Source: Sphaerisporangium rubeum (GTDB lineage: Bacteria; Actinomycetota; Actinomycetes; Streptosporangiales; Streptosporangiaceae). From it: a stretch of 64,000 nucleotides of DNA. The notes under the pieces are model-generated. The model was not told where the DNA came from and did not search any database. It worked only from the letters and a program-made list of their open reading frames with translations. Position 1 is the first letter of the stretch, and every line of letters starts with the position of its first letter. Of this stretch, positions 38,501 to 46,606 are shown in pieces. The position numbers were made by a program, and so were the translations under genes. Where the stretch lies: NCBI RefSeq assembly GCF_014207705.1, contig NZ_JACHIU010000001.1:7370501-7434500 (forward strand), written 5' to 3'.

Positions 38501-38545
38501 GCAGCCGAGAGGACTCGAACCCCTCACCTTCTGATCTGTAGCCAG
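38501..38545. repeat. Left att copy (duplicated tRNA-Arg 3' half)
   Basis: Matches 50369-50413 at 41 of 45 positions, covering the acceptor, T-arm and part of the anticodon arm of tRNA-Arg(ACG). Mismatches are at 38503, 38525, 38537 and 38542. The remaining tRNA half is missing, so it is an attachment-site duplication and not a gene. Confidence 0.88.
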
Positions 38546-38749
38546 TTCCAGATCGTCTATCGACGTCCACCGATACCCTTAACTGGCCGCTCAGGACCCG
38601 CATCGCTGTGATCATCTTCTAAGGCCACCTACCGAAATCCACGACCAGTGTTAGCACCGGGGTTGGCAAAGGGGCTCGGTACCGCTACGACTGGCGCCGC
38701 ATCAGAACTCACCATGCTCAGGCGCCCCCGATGCCACTGTAATGACTGC

Positions 38750-39000
38750 CGGAGCAGCTGTCTCACCGCCATCAGAGCAAATCCCAGAAGGTTCATGCCT
38801 TGCTATCGTTCCGGCCTTTCGGCTCGTTCGTCGTCGACCGCCAGTTCGATCCCCGAAAATGCGGCCCAGGGGCTCGCCTCCACCAGCACCCGCTCAGCAG
38901 CGCCAAGGAGGAACTCCCGTAGATCGGCTCGCTGGCCGAACCTGGCGAGACTGTCGCGGACCCACCCGCCGAAGCGAGCCCACCCCACACACGAAAACCG
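38750..39000 (-). pseudogene. Truncated, frameshifted NADAR-family gene
   Basis: Minus-strand codons encode GWVRDSLARFGQRADLREFL, then ERVLVEASPWAAFSGIELAV; after a frame change near 38810 they give QGMNLLGFALMAVRQLL. This is the C-terminal half of a NADAR protein, clearly related to the intact gene at 30.2-30.7 kb but not a recent copy. The N-terminal catalytic half is absent. Confidence 0.8.
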
Positions 39001-39073
39001 TGACCGAGATCGCACCTACCGTGCCCACTATTGGGCGGCAGGGACCGATATGGCGAAGCACTCTTGAGGATGC

Positions 39074-39091
39074 CACTCGGTTCAGCGAGTG
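39074..39091. promoter_or_regulatory. Candidate Crp-family operator upstream of the effector gene
   Basis: Inverted repeat CACTCG-N6-CGAGTG, 31 bp before the effector ATG. The 6-base spacing is that of Crp/Fnr-type sites, and a Crp-family gene is two genes downstream. The arms differ from the E. coli consensus. Assignment is inference from geometry and location. Confidence 0.45.
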
Positions 39092-39121
39092 ACGGCGGAG
39101 CGACATATTGGGAGAAGACTC

Positions 39122-39655
39122 ATGAAATCGGCACCGGCGAAAAGGGCCGCCCTGGATAATTTGACCGAGGATGTCATCACACAGCGCCTCATGTCACTCA
39201 GCCACCACGCGTTCGCTGAAATCCAGCGGTGCGATGTGAAGGCCGCAGCGATCTGTGGCACGAGTGGCGCGATCTTCTCGATCATCGTGGCGGCTCTGGC
39301 CGTCAGGCCAGTGCTAACGGTCGCTTGTCAGGTCGCGCTGGGGATCGCCTGCGTCGGACTCGGCGCTGCACTCATCCCCGCAATCGCGGCTGTCCGGCCG
39401 TCCCTGAGGCGTTACGGGTCCATGCACTCACCGTTCCTCTTCCTGACATTCAGCGAGACAACAGCGACCGAGGCGCTGGAACGAGTGACACGCATGTCGG
39501 CACACGCCACTCGCATGGCCTACGCCCGTCATCTGGTGGGTGTTTCCGCCCTGGCGAAACGCAAGCTCCTACTCCTTCGTACTGCCACGGACTGCCTTTG
39601 CACCGGGTTGCTGGGGCTGGGTATCACAGTGCTACTGGTCTGGGCGGGGAGATAG
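39122..39655 (+). CDS. Pycsar effector-like membrane protein (PycTM / DUF5706 type)
   Basis: 177 aa. The family layout is visible: an amphipathic N-terminal helix ending in FAEIQRCDVKAAAICG (the E-x-x-R-x-D-x-KA signature), two adjacent membrane helices (about 55-95), and a soluble part. It ends in a helix with AKRKLLLLRTATDCLCTG and a last membrane segment. In Pycsar systems this effector is gated by cCMP or cUMP and disrupts the inner membrane of infected cells. ATG 39122 follows TTGGGAGA. First gene of a cluster with a Crp regulator and a cyclase-like gene. Assignment is from remembered family pattern. Confidence 0.72.
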   Translation: MKSAPAKRAALDNLTEDVITQRLMSLSHHAFAEIQRCDVKAAAICGTSGAIFSIIVAALAVRPVLTVACQVALGIACVGLGAALIPAIAAVRPSLRRYGSMHSPFLFLTFSETTATEALERVTRMSAHATRMAYARHLVGVSALAKRKLLLLRTATDCLCTGLLGLGITVLLVWAGR

Positions 39656-39701
39656 GGAGAGGCTGAGTGCACACCGGCGACTTCTAGGGGGAAAGAAGTA
39701 C

Positions 39702-40370
39702 GTGTATCAGCCACATCGCGCGCTATTGGGAGAATCGCTCTGGGCGGAGTTACGCAAACTTGCCCGAGAGCAACGCCGCCCTGCGCGGAGCGTACTCCTG
39801 CGGCAAGGGGATCCGGGGACACACGTGATGGCCCTGCATACCGGGTCCGTCATGATCACGGTTAAGTCGGGACAAGGCAAACAGACCTTGATCTCCGTGC
39901 GCGCCGCAGGAGAGTTGCTGGGCGACCTAGCGGTACTGGACGGTCAGCCACGGACCGCCACGGTGATCGCGGCGGAGGCTTGCCGGGTCCATGCGGTTCC
40001 CGCCCCGGAGTTTCTGCAGTTCGTGGACAAGCACGCGCTGCACGGCACACTCTTGCGCCAGTCCATCGGCCGGCTGCGGGCAGCCGAACGGATCAACATC
40101 GAACTGGCGATGGCGCCCGTGGCGATACGGCTTGCCTGCACGCTGGTCCGTCTAGCCGCGATATCCGCCATCCGGTCGTGTTCGACTCCGCACATCATCC
40201 TGACCCAGGAGGAACTGGCCCAGCTGATTGGCGCCTCGCGTAACGCTGTCGGCAGCGCCCTGAAGGCCTGGCGTGATCGCGGCTGGGTGCGTACGGCACC
40301 TGGCGGCGGCCTCTACCTGGAGAACGTCGAAGCACTCCGTGCCCAGGCCCATGTCTTGTCCTCACCGTGA
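39702..40370 (+). CDS. Crp/Fnr-family regulator with cyclic-nucleotide-binding domain
   Basis: 222 aa. The N-terminal cNMP-binding domain keeps a phosphate-binding cassette (GELLGDLAVLDGQPRTATV, with the Arg-Thr pair), so it is likely to bind a cyclic nucleotide. A dimer helix and a C-terminal winged helix follow (ILTQEELAQLIGASRNAVGS, then GGGLYLENVEALR). There are no Fe-S cysteines. GTG 39702 follows AGGGGGAAAG. It starts 46 bp after the effector gene. The natural inference is that it reads the product of the cyclase gene next door and controls the cluster. Confidence 0.88.
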   Translation: MYQPHRALLGESLWAELRKLAREQRRPARSVLLRQGDPGTHVMALHTGSVMITVKSGQGKQTLISVRAAGELLGDLAVLDGQPRTATVIAAEACRVHAVPAPEFLQFVDKHALHGTLLRQSIGRLRAAERINIELAMAPVAIRLACTLVRLAAISAIRSCSTPHIILTQEELAQLIGASRNAVGSALKAWRDRGWVRTAPGGGLYLENVEALRAQAHVLSSP

Positions 40371-40382
40371 TTGACGTCACCC

Positions 40383-40410
40383 TCTCGGTGCCCACCAGTG
40401 GGCACCGAGA
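40383..40410. terminator. Perfect hairpin between the Crp and cyclase genes
   Basis: 12-bp perfect arms (TCTCGGTGCCCA and complement), loop CCAG, 12 bp after the Crp stop and 69 bp before the cyclase ATG. It may be a terminator or attenuator that keeps cyclase transcription low, or a protein-binding palindrome. No T-tract. Confidence 0.7.
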
Positions 40411-40478
40411 CTCCACCGGCGAGACGCATCATTGCCGGACTCGGACAGCCGTCACACCCGAAGCGAAGTGAAGAGCAT

Positions 40479-41279
40479 ATGGACATCGACGAGCGGAATC
40501 CACGTGACCTGCCCCGCCACCGCGCCTTGTTCGTGGTGGACATGCGGGATTACAGCAGCGCTGCGGACCCCTCGATGGAGCAGGTCCGAAAGGACATTGA
40601 CGATCTGCTCGCCACGGCGTTCGCGCAGAGTGGCTTAAGCGAGGAGTGGCAGAGCCCGGAACTGCGCAATGACACTGGCGACGGTTTCATCCTCGGTCTG
40701 CCCACCACTCGCATGTGGCGCCTGCTCGATCCCTTGATCGAGAATCTGGATCGTGTGCTGTACCGGTACGACCAGGTCCGACTGGCGTCGACGCCCGCCG
40801 TACGCCTGCGGGTGAGCGTCCATCTCGGCCCGCTGCCGGACAGCTATCGCGGGAGCGCGATCAACGACCTGTGTCGGCTGGTCAGCAGTGACCAGGCCAG
40901 CGCGGCGCTAACCATCGCGGTCGAGCGCAGGGCCTTCGTCGCACTGATCATCTCTGATGAGGTTTTCCAGGTCGTGGTTCGTCAGGGCCGCACTGAACGA
41001 CTGGATCACCGGGACTTCCACAAGGTCATCGCGACTGTTCCGTGTAAGAATTTCGAGGCCCTGGCCTGGGTGCATGCCCCGCGCGTCGGAGCGTCGGCCT
41101 TCGAGTCCCTGTCCACGCCGACCAACAACGACGCCGTGGCGCCACGCGATACCAATGCCACAGCGAGCGCTACGGTCAATGCCGCCGCCCCCAAGTACTC
41201 CATCGGGCACATCGGCCACTTCGCCGAGACGTCCAACGCCCCCGTCCGCATCCGCATGGACGTCCGCGGCGACCAATAG
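40479..41279 (+). CDS. Class III nucleotidyl-cyclase-like protein (candidate PycC)
   Basis: 266 aa. The cyclase fold is shown by ALFVVDMRDYSSA (first metal Asp, Asp21), LRNDTGDGFILGLP (second metal Asp, Asp68, spacing 47 as in class III cyclases) and RLRVSVHLGPLP (the usual dimer strand). The C-terminal 80 residues carry a Thr/Ala/Asn-rich linker and a short beta segment (YSIGHIGHF). Class III cyclases make cAMP or cGMP; in Pycsar the relatives make cCMP or cUMP. With a PycTM-like effector two genes upstream, I infer a phage-activated pyrimidine cyclase. Product specificity cannot be read here. Confidence 0.68.
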   Translation: MDIDERNPRDLPRHRALFVVDMRDYSSAADPSMEQVRKDIDDLLATAFAQSGLSEEWQSPELRNDTGDGFILGLPTTRMWRLLDPLIENLDRVLYRYDQVRLASTPAVRLRVSVHLGPLPDSYRGSAINDLCRLVSSDQASAALTIAVERRAFVALIISDEVFQVVVRQGRTERLDHRDFHKVIATVPCKNFEALAWVHAPRVGASAFESLSTPTNNDAVAPRDTNATASATVNAAAPKYSIGHIGHFAETSNAPVRIRMDVRGDQ

Positions 41280-41316
41280 TACTTCTCACTTTCTGACCCG
41301 GAGCATGTGAAACCGC

Positions 41317-43404
41317 ATGAACGAATTGCATGATTACCCGATCTCGAATTCCGATCACAGACCTACCGGCACCGTCCATACGATCAGCCAAAGCGGCGCA
41401 CGAATCGACGCTGTCGGCGCCTTCTTTGAGAGCAATGACGGGCCGGTCACGATCAACCCGGAGGTCCGCGCGCAAGCATTACCGGACGAGAACCGTATTA
41501 ATCGACACCTCTACAGCGCACCGCCCTGGTACGTGTTCCCGCCCGAATGGCGAAAAGCGTACGCGGAGCTCGTTAACGCCCTGCCCCACAATCGCGTGGT
41601 AATCGTCGTGGCTCCCCGGGGCTACGGGTCGACGACCTTTTCGCTCAGACTGCTGGCCCGGGAGACGGCCTCCTCCACCGAGCTCGTACGGCTGGAGACA
41701 GATTGGACCTCGCCCAAGGTGGGCCGTCTCCCCTGCCGGCGCAACGTCGCGTGCCAGCTCGACCTGCAGGATTCCGATAGCGACCGGTTCGACACCTCCT
41801 TCATCGACAATCTCGCGGAACACTCGCGACGACTCAGGAATCTCGACTCCTACCTCGTGCTCTCCGTGGCAGAGGACCTGTGGACCGAATGCGGCGCGAG
41901 CGTGCCCGCAGGCGTCACAAAGGTTCATCTCGCAGCGCCACCAAAGGCCTTGGAAGTAGTCGAGAGCCACCTCAGGTATAAAGACCACGGCTATCTCATT
42001 CCATGCGTCAATTCCTCAAAGGCGCAGGAGCATCTAAGCGGCCACAACGTGATCGACGCTGTCCGTGCCGTCGAAACGGTCATCCAGATATGGGAGGATT
42101 TTCAGCGACAGGCGCCCCCTCAAAAACTCAAGGACGCAGAGGCCGCCAAAGAGTCGGGCTCGGTGGCTGATTTCATACAGACCGACGTCGAAACGGCGCT
42201 AGACGACTGGCAGGAAAAGCTTAATTCCTTCTTCGGAACGGCAAAGGCCGGCCCTCAGGTCCTGTCTGTCGAGGACCGCTGCTTGCTCCTCGCGCTCGGC
42301 CTACGCCAGCGGGGCGTTGCAGAGGACATCCAGGCCGACGCTCGGGAGCTGGAGGATCTCCTCAAGAGTGACGGACCCGGGAAACGGAAGCGCAAGGTGA
42401 ATGCCTATGCCATGTTCTCCGGGCCGGGCCTGCGGACCAGGATGACAGCTCTGGGCGCAACCATCGACAGGCATGACCACGTCACGTACAAGCAGACCGG
42501 ATTCGGCGAGGCAGCGCTGCTCTATGTCTGGGAGAACTATGCGGACATGCGAGACCTCCTTGTCAAATGGATGATCGGACGCGCCAAGCAGGACCGGACG
42601 GCGCAGGATCCGGCCATCAGGACGCTGATCCGGCTCCTTCTGCGGGCAAAGGGTTCAGACCGGCTCAGCGTCGTACGGGATGAGGCACTGCGGCAAAACC
42701 GCCACGAGGTGATCGTCCACGTAATGGCGGACTGCAGCAGGGACGAACACATGGGACGTCGTACTCGTGCCCTGCTCTATGACTGGGCCGGCCAACGCAG
42801 CGTGGAAACGCAGCGCATCGTCATCCGCGTCTGCCAGGCGATCCTGACCGACAACCACGATGTGGCATTGGTGCGGCTATGCCGCATCGCGGACTCTCCA
42901 GCATCTCCACAAGTGCAGCGTGAGATCCTCAGCGAGTTCCGGAAGATCGCAAAGGATTCTGCCGCGGCTGCAATAATCATGAACAGGGTCGTCGACCTGC
43001 AGCGGAAGGGACAGATGCCCATGTCCTCCAAGCTTGCTCTGCTCGCGCTCATGGACGTGGAGCACGAGCACCTGCCCTGGCTGCTCACGTACGAGCATCA
43101 AGATCTCGACGTGATGGATGGCCTCCGAGAGCTGCTCGCGGATCTCGACCTGCTCGCTGCTACCGGCCCGCCTCTCATCCGCTGGTTCGAGCTGTGCGCG
43201 CATGACCTCCAGTTGTCCCGGCGACTGCTGAAGGTCGTTGCCGACGCCCTGCGTCGGCACAGGGACGTGGCCACATGGCTACGCCTAATCAAGGAGCTCG
43301 ACATCACCTTGTCGGATGGAAGCACCGTGAAGGATCAGCTTGGCGTCTTGCTCTTCGGCGGCGCTCCGATAGCGGCTGTTCCCGTGGAGCGCGCAGACGC
43401 ATGA
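41317..43404 (+). CDS. Large P-loop-like protein with helical C-terminal half, unknown
   Basis: 695 aa, no membrane helix. Residues 94-110 (VVIVVAPRGYGSTTFSL) look like a Walker A loop in which the invariant Lys is replaced (GSTT for GKT/S). Nucleotide binding may therefore be altered. The N-terminal 50 residues have a short beta segment (GPVTINPEVRAQ) like that seen before NTPase domains of actinobacterial signalling proteins. Residues 300-690 are mostly helical, possibly HEAT/TPR-like repeats. It starts 37 bp after the cyclase gene and its stop overlaps the next start. Could be the sensor or regulator that switches the cyclase on. Confidence 0.65.
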   Translation: MNELHDYPISNSDHRPTGTVHTISQSGARIDAVGAFFESNDGPVTINPEVRAQALPDENRINRHLYSAPPWYVFPPEWRKAYAELVNALPHNRVVIVVAPRGYGSTTFSLRLLARETASSTELVRLETDWTSPKVGRLPCRRNVACQLDLQDSDSDRFDTSFIDNLAEHSRRLRNLDSYLVLSVAEDLWTECGASVPAGVTKVHLAAPPKALEVVESHLRYKDHGYLIPCVNSSKAQEHLSGHNVIDAVRAVETVIQIWEDFQRQAPPQKLKDAEAAKESGSVADFIQTDVETALDDWQEKLNSFFGTAKAGPQVLSVEDRCLLLALGLRQRGVAEDIQADARELEDLLKSDGPGKRKRKVNAYAMFSGPGLRTRMTALGATIDRHDHVTYKQTGFGEAALLYVWENYADMRDLLVKWMIGRAKQDRTAQDPAIRTLIRLLLRAKGSDRLSVVRDEALRQNRHEVIVHVMADCSRDEHMGRRTRALLYDWAGQRSVETQRIVIRVCQAILTDNHDVALVRLCRIADSPASPQVQREILSEFRKIAKDSAAAAIIMNRVVDLQRKGQMPMSSKLALLALMDVEHEHLPWLLTYEHQDLDVMDGLRELLADLDLLAATGPPLIRWFELCAHDLQLSRRLLKVVADALRRHRDVATWLRLIKELDITLSDGSTVKDQLGVLLFGGAPIAAVPVERADA

Positions 43405-44186
43405 TGTGGAGGCGCCGCCGCCGCAAGAACGGCAAGTACTTCGATCAGGCCCGGCTGCTCGACAGTGCGACGGCGGGAGTCTGCTTTGAAATGCGGTTTT
43501 GGGCCGAGTGGCATGACGGCAAGGAGTTGCATCACGACCTCGATGCGCTGATCGCCACGTGCGTCACTAATCGCGCGCGCCTCGAGGCGGTGAAATACCA
43601 CGCCGATGATCTGCACTCCGCGCAGGACGCCATCAACGCCCTGGTGGGAATGGTCGACGTCTCGTCCGAACCGTACTGTTCGGCGCTCGTCGCGCGGGTA
43701 GAAATCCAGTTGCCCACTGCGGCCCAGCAAGATGCAATGGAGTACCGGCGCGCTATAGCCCACGTAGAGCGTCTGCTCTACCTGAAGAAGATGTTGTACA
43801 ACGACCCAGCGCTGCTGGCCATCGATTACCTGGATCGCCGTCCCGAGCTGGCGACAAATATCGACGTGGCCGCGTTCCAACGGCTTGCCGTGAGCTTAGG
43901 TAACAGCGATCGGTGGTGGTATCCCCTGCTGAGGATCCTGGAAAGCCTAGGAGCGAAGATCTCTGACCAGAACGGCAGTTACTGGGCCATGACAGCCCTA
44001 CTCGCCGCTCTACAGGAAGGAGCACCGGGGTTGGTTGATGAGGAAGGGCTTCGCGAGATCGCCGATAAGCTCACCAAACGTCCCCATGCCGAGACGCCAG
44101 ACGACCTGAAGCAGTCGGAACAACTCTTGTGGAGCGCTCGGAAACATGATCTCGATCATGAAGGCACCATGAAAGATGATGCGTAG
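43401..44186 (+). CDS. Unknown protein, last gene of the Pycsar-like cluster
   Basis: 261 aa (or 260 from the second ATG). A very basic N terminus (MMWRRRRRKNGKYF) is followed by a mostly helical soluble protein. Its ATG overlaps the stop of the large P-loop gene (ATGATG), so the two are translationally coupled and probably act together. No family recognised. The IS630 element begins 12 bp after the stop, so any further gene of the operon may have been separated. Confidence 0.65.
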   Translation: MMWRRRRRKNGKYFDQARLLDSATAGVCFEMRFWAEWHDGKELHHDLDALIATCVTNRARLEAVKYHADDLHSAQDAINALVGMVDVSSEPYCSALVARVEIQLPTAAQQDAMEYRRAIAHVERLLYLKKMLYNDPALLAIDYLDRRPELATNIDVAAFQRLAVSLGNSDRWWYPLLRILESLGAKISDQNGSYWAMTALLAALQEGAPGLVDEEGLREIADKLTKRPHAETPDDLKQSEQLLWSARKHDLDHEGTMKDDA

Positions 44187-44198
44187 TAACCCGAGCTA

Positions 44199-45453
44199 GT
44201 GCTCTGACCGGAAAGGATCACCGGGTTCGCGTGTAGTCCGTCGCGCCGATTGGATGTGCTGTACGAGTCCGATCGGCGCGGGGAGGCGTAGTGGCAGAAC
44301 CGGTCAGGGTGCGAAGACTGATGGATCAGGAAGGGCAGAAGCTGCAGCGGATCGTCCGGCGGGGCAGCACCAGCTCGGTGCGGTACCGGCGAGCGATGAT
44401 CCTGCTGGCCTCGGCCGGGGGTAACACCGTTCCGGTGATCGCCCGCCTGGTGCAGGCCGATGAGGACACCGTCCGCGATGTCATTCACCGGTTCAACGAG
44501 ATTGGGCTGGCCTGCCTGGACCCTCGGTGGGCGGGAGGCCGTCCCCGCCTGCTCAGTGACGACGAAGGAGCCTTCGTCGTCCAGACGGCCACCACCCGCC
44601 CGACCCGGCTCGGGCAGCCCTTCATCCGCTGGTCGGTCCGGAAACTTGCCGCTTACCTGCAGACTCTTCCCGGCCGAGCCATCGGTATCGGCCGGGAGGC
44701 ATTACGTGCCCTGCTGGCCCGGCACGGGGTCACCTTCCAGCGCACCAAGACCTGGAAAGACTCCCCTGACCCCGACTTCGAGACCAAGCTGGACCGGATC
44801 GAGTACGCCCTGACCCAGCGGCCGGAGCGGACCTTCGCCCTCGATGAGTTCGGCCCCTTGGGCATCCGCCCCGCACACGGGTCCGGATGGGCCAGGAAGG
44901 GCCGGCCGGACCGGCTGCCGGCCACCCACCACCGCACTCAAGGGATCACCTACTTCCACGGCTGCTATTCGGTCGGCGATGACCTGCTGTGGGGCGTCAA
45001 CCGGCGTCGCAAGGGCATCGACCACACCTGGGCCGCACTGCGCTCCATCCGGGCCGCCCGCCCCGACGGCGCTCCCATCTACGTCATCTTGGACAACCTG
45101 TCGGCGCACAAGAACTGGCGCATCCGCACCTGGGCGAAGAAGAACAAGGTCGAGCTGTGTTTCACCCCGACCTACGCCTCCTGGGCCAACCCGATCGAGG
45201 CACACTTCGGGCCGCTGCGCCAGTTCACCATCGCAGGCTCCCACCACCCCAGCCACACCGTGCAGACCCGAGCTCTGCACGCCTACTTGCGCTGGCGCAA
45301 CGCCAACGCCCGCCACCCGGACGTCCTGGCCGCCCAGCGCCGCGAACGCGCCCGCATCCGCAGCGAGAAAGGCATCCGCTGGGGCGGCCGACCACTCTCA
45401 AAGACCGCGGCTTGACGACCGCCCAACCCGGTGATCGTTTCCGGTCACAGCAC
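44199..45453. mobile_element. IS630-family insertion sequence, complete
   Basis: 1255 bp with 29-bp terminal inverted repeats at 44199-44227 and 45425-45453 that match at 27 of 29 positions (outer word GTGCTCTGACCGG). Both ends are flanked by TA (44197-44198 and 45454-45455), the target duplication expected for this family. One transposase gene fills the element and is open throughout. It sits between the defence-like operon and a truncated polymerase remnant. Confidence 0.92.
44291..45415 (+). CDS. IS630-family DDE transposase
   Basis: 374 aa. An N-terminal HTH (GGNTVPVIARLVQADEDTVRDV) is followed by a DDE domain: first Asp in TFALDEFGPLG, second in PIYVILDNLSAHK, Glu in NPIEAHFGPLRQF. GTG 44291 gives the family N terminus. 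The frame is intact, so the element may still move. Confidence 0.95.
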   Translation: MAEPVRVRRLMDQEGQKLQRIVRRGSTSSVRYRRAMILLASAGGNTVPVIARLVQADEDTVRDVIHRFNEIGLACLDPRWAGGRPRLLSDDEGAFVVQTATTRPTRLGQPFIRWSVRKLAAYLQTLPGRAIGIGREALRALLARHGVTFQRTKTWKDSPDPDFETKLDRIEYALTQRPERTFALDEFGPLGIRPAHGSGWARKGRPDRLPATHHRTQGITYFHGCYSVGDDLLWGVNRRRKGIDHTWAALRSIRAARPDGAPIYVILDNLSAHKNWRIRTWAKKNKVELCFTPTYASWANPIEAHFGPLRQFTIAGSHHPSHTVQTRALHAYLRWRNANARHPDVLAAQRRERARIRSEKGIRWGGRPLSKTAA

Positions 45454-45455
45454 TA

Positions 45456-45693
45456 GCCGCCGTCTACACCTTCGCCACCCACCACCCCACCGCCAAGCTG
45501 TGGCTTTTCGTCCACGACGAAGTGCTCATTCAAGCCCCCCACGCCGACGCCGAACGCCTGCGCGACGCCCTGCAGCAGGCCATGACGACCACCTTCCGCG
45601 GCGTGCCGATCCTCCCTCGCCGACGCCGCCATCCTCGGCACCCACTGGGGCCGCCTGCCCAACTCAGCAACCCACACGGAGCGTGCGGCATGA
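45456..45693 (+). pseudogene. Family A DNA polymerase C-terminal remnant
   Basis: Codons read AVYTFATHHPTAKLWLFVHD followed by EVLIQAPHADAERLRDAL, with the motif C His-Asp-Glu of family A polymerases. The frame then shifts near 45610, giving LADAAILGTHWGRLPNS and a stop. Similarity begins right at the IS right end, so the upstream part is lost. Likely from a phage or integrative element replication gene. Confidence 0.75.
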
Positions 45694-46243
45694 GCACCGA
45701 CCCCCTACCCTCGGGCGACCGCGCCCGGTTCTACCTGGGCACACATCAACCGCACTGGCTGGAGCGGGTCAGCATCCCGCTGTTTGTCAGTCATCGCCAG
45801 CTCGTCCGCCGGCCCCGCCGGCAGCTCGCGGCCCCGTGCCGCTAGGCACCGGACTCCGGCGACTTCACCGAACTTGCCTTACACGGCAGGTGGACCATCC
45901 CCGCCCGCCGTCTACGCCGAAGCCGTGGCCACCTACACCCACACCATCGGCGGCCTGGACTTCGCCGCCCCCCAGGACTGGATGTGCGAGCCGTTCATGC
46001 TGGAACGCACCGGCCTGAGCATCGCCGAGCACCAAGAACGCACCGTGGCCAACTACCTGCATCTGCGCGCCATCACACCCGAGCTGCCGTTCATCCCGGT
46101 CCTGCAAGGCTGGCACCTAGCCGACCGACTACCTGCACTGCATCGACCTGATCCTCAACTCCAGCGTCGGCGTCCTTCCCGGAATCCCTTGCCCGCAGGA
46201 GCAACCGCAGTGGATGCGGCGCCGGATGGTTGACCATCTCTAA
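45691..46243 (+). pseudogene. DpdA-like (queuine-transferase-related) protein, frameshifted 5' part
   Basis: Starts MSTDPLPSGDRARFYLGTHQ, continues PHWLERVSIPLFVSHRQL, then is broken by shifts near 45840 and 45905. After these it reads YTHTIGGLDFAAPQDWMCEP and IPVLQGWHLAD, and shifts again near 46120. The pieces match the DpdA-like family carried by actinomycete integrative elements, related to 7-deazaguanine base-exchange enzymes that modify DNA or tRNA. Not functional. Confidence 0.72.
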
Positions 46244-46245
46244 AT

Positions 46246-46260
46246 CTTCATATATAGAAG
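46246..46260. promoter_or_regulatory. AT-rich palindromic site before the PadR gene
   Basis: CTTC-ATATATA-GAAG ends 4 bp before the PadR start, in an otherwise GC-rich context. Autorepressing PadR proteins often bind such a place. Assignment is only by position and symmetry. Confidence 0.35.
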
Positions 46261-46264
46261 AAGC

Positions 46265-46603
46265 ATGGAGAAGCTGGGTCGGGTGGGTAAGGCCACGCTC
46301 GACGTCCTGGATGCCTTGGCGAACGCCGAGGAGGACCAGCACGGGTTCGCGCTCGCCAAGCAGGTCGGCCGTCCCACCGGGAGCATCTATCCGGCTCTTA
46401 GTCGGCTGGAGGAAGCTGGGTGGCTGGAAAGCTATTGGGCTGAGCCAGCACCGGAAGGACGCCCACGTCGACGCCTCTATCATCTAACCGAAGAAGGGCG
46501 TCAGGCTGCCCACGAGCTGCTTAGCGAGAAACGCAGTATCGCGGCCAGGAAGTCCGTCGGCAAGAGATCTGTTCCGGCCTTCCCTGGCCTTGTCGAGAGC
46601 TGA
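46265..46603 (+). CDS. PadR-family transcriptional regulator
   Basis: 112-aa winged helix: KATLDVLDALANAEEDQHGF, then PTGSIYPALSRLEEAGWLES and PRRRLYHLTEEGRQAAHEL. The short form without the long C-terminal coiled coil is typical of actinobacterial PadR genes paired with a membrane protein. The membrane gene starts 3 bp after its stop. Ligand unknown. Confidence 0.9.
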   Translation: MEKLGRVGKATLDVLDALANAEEDQHGFALAKQVGRPTGSIYPALSRLEEAGWLESYWAEPAPEGRPRRRLYHLTEEGRQAAHELLSEKRSIAARKSVGKRSVPAFPGLVES

Positions 46604-46606
46604 TCG

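Noticed and set aside
38501-38545. Second tRNA-Arg gene
   Set aside because: Only the 3' half is present, the anticodon stem does not pair and the acceptor 5' strand is missing; it is an att duplication.
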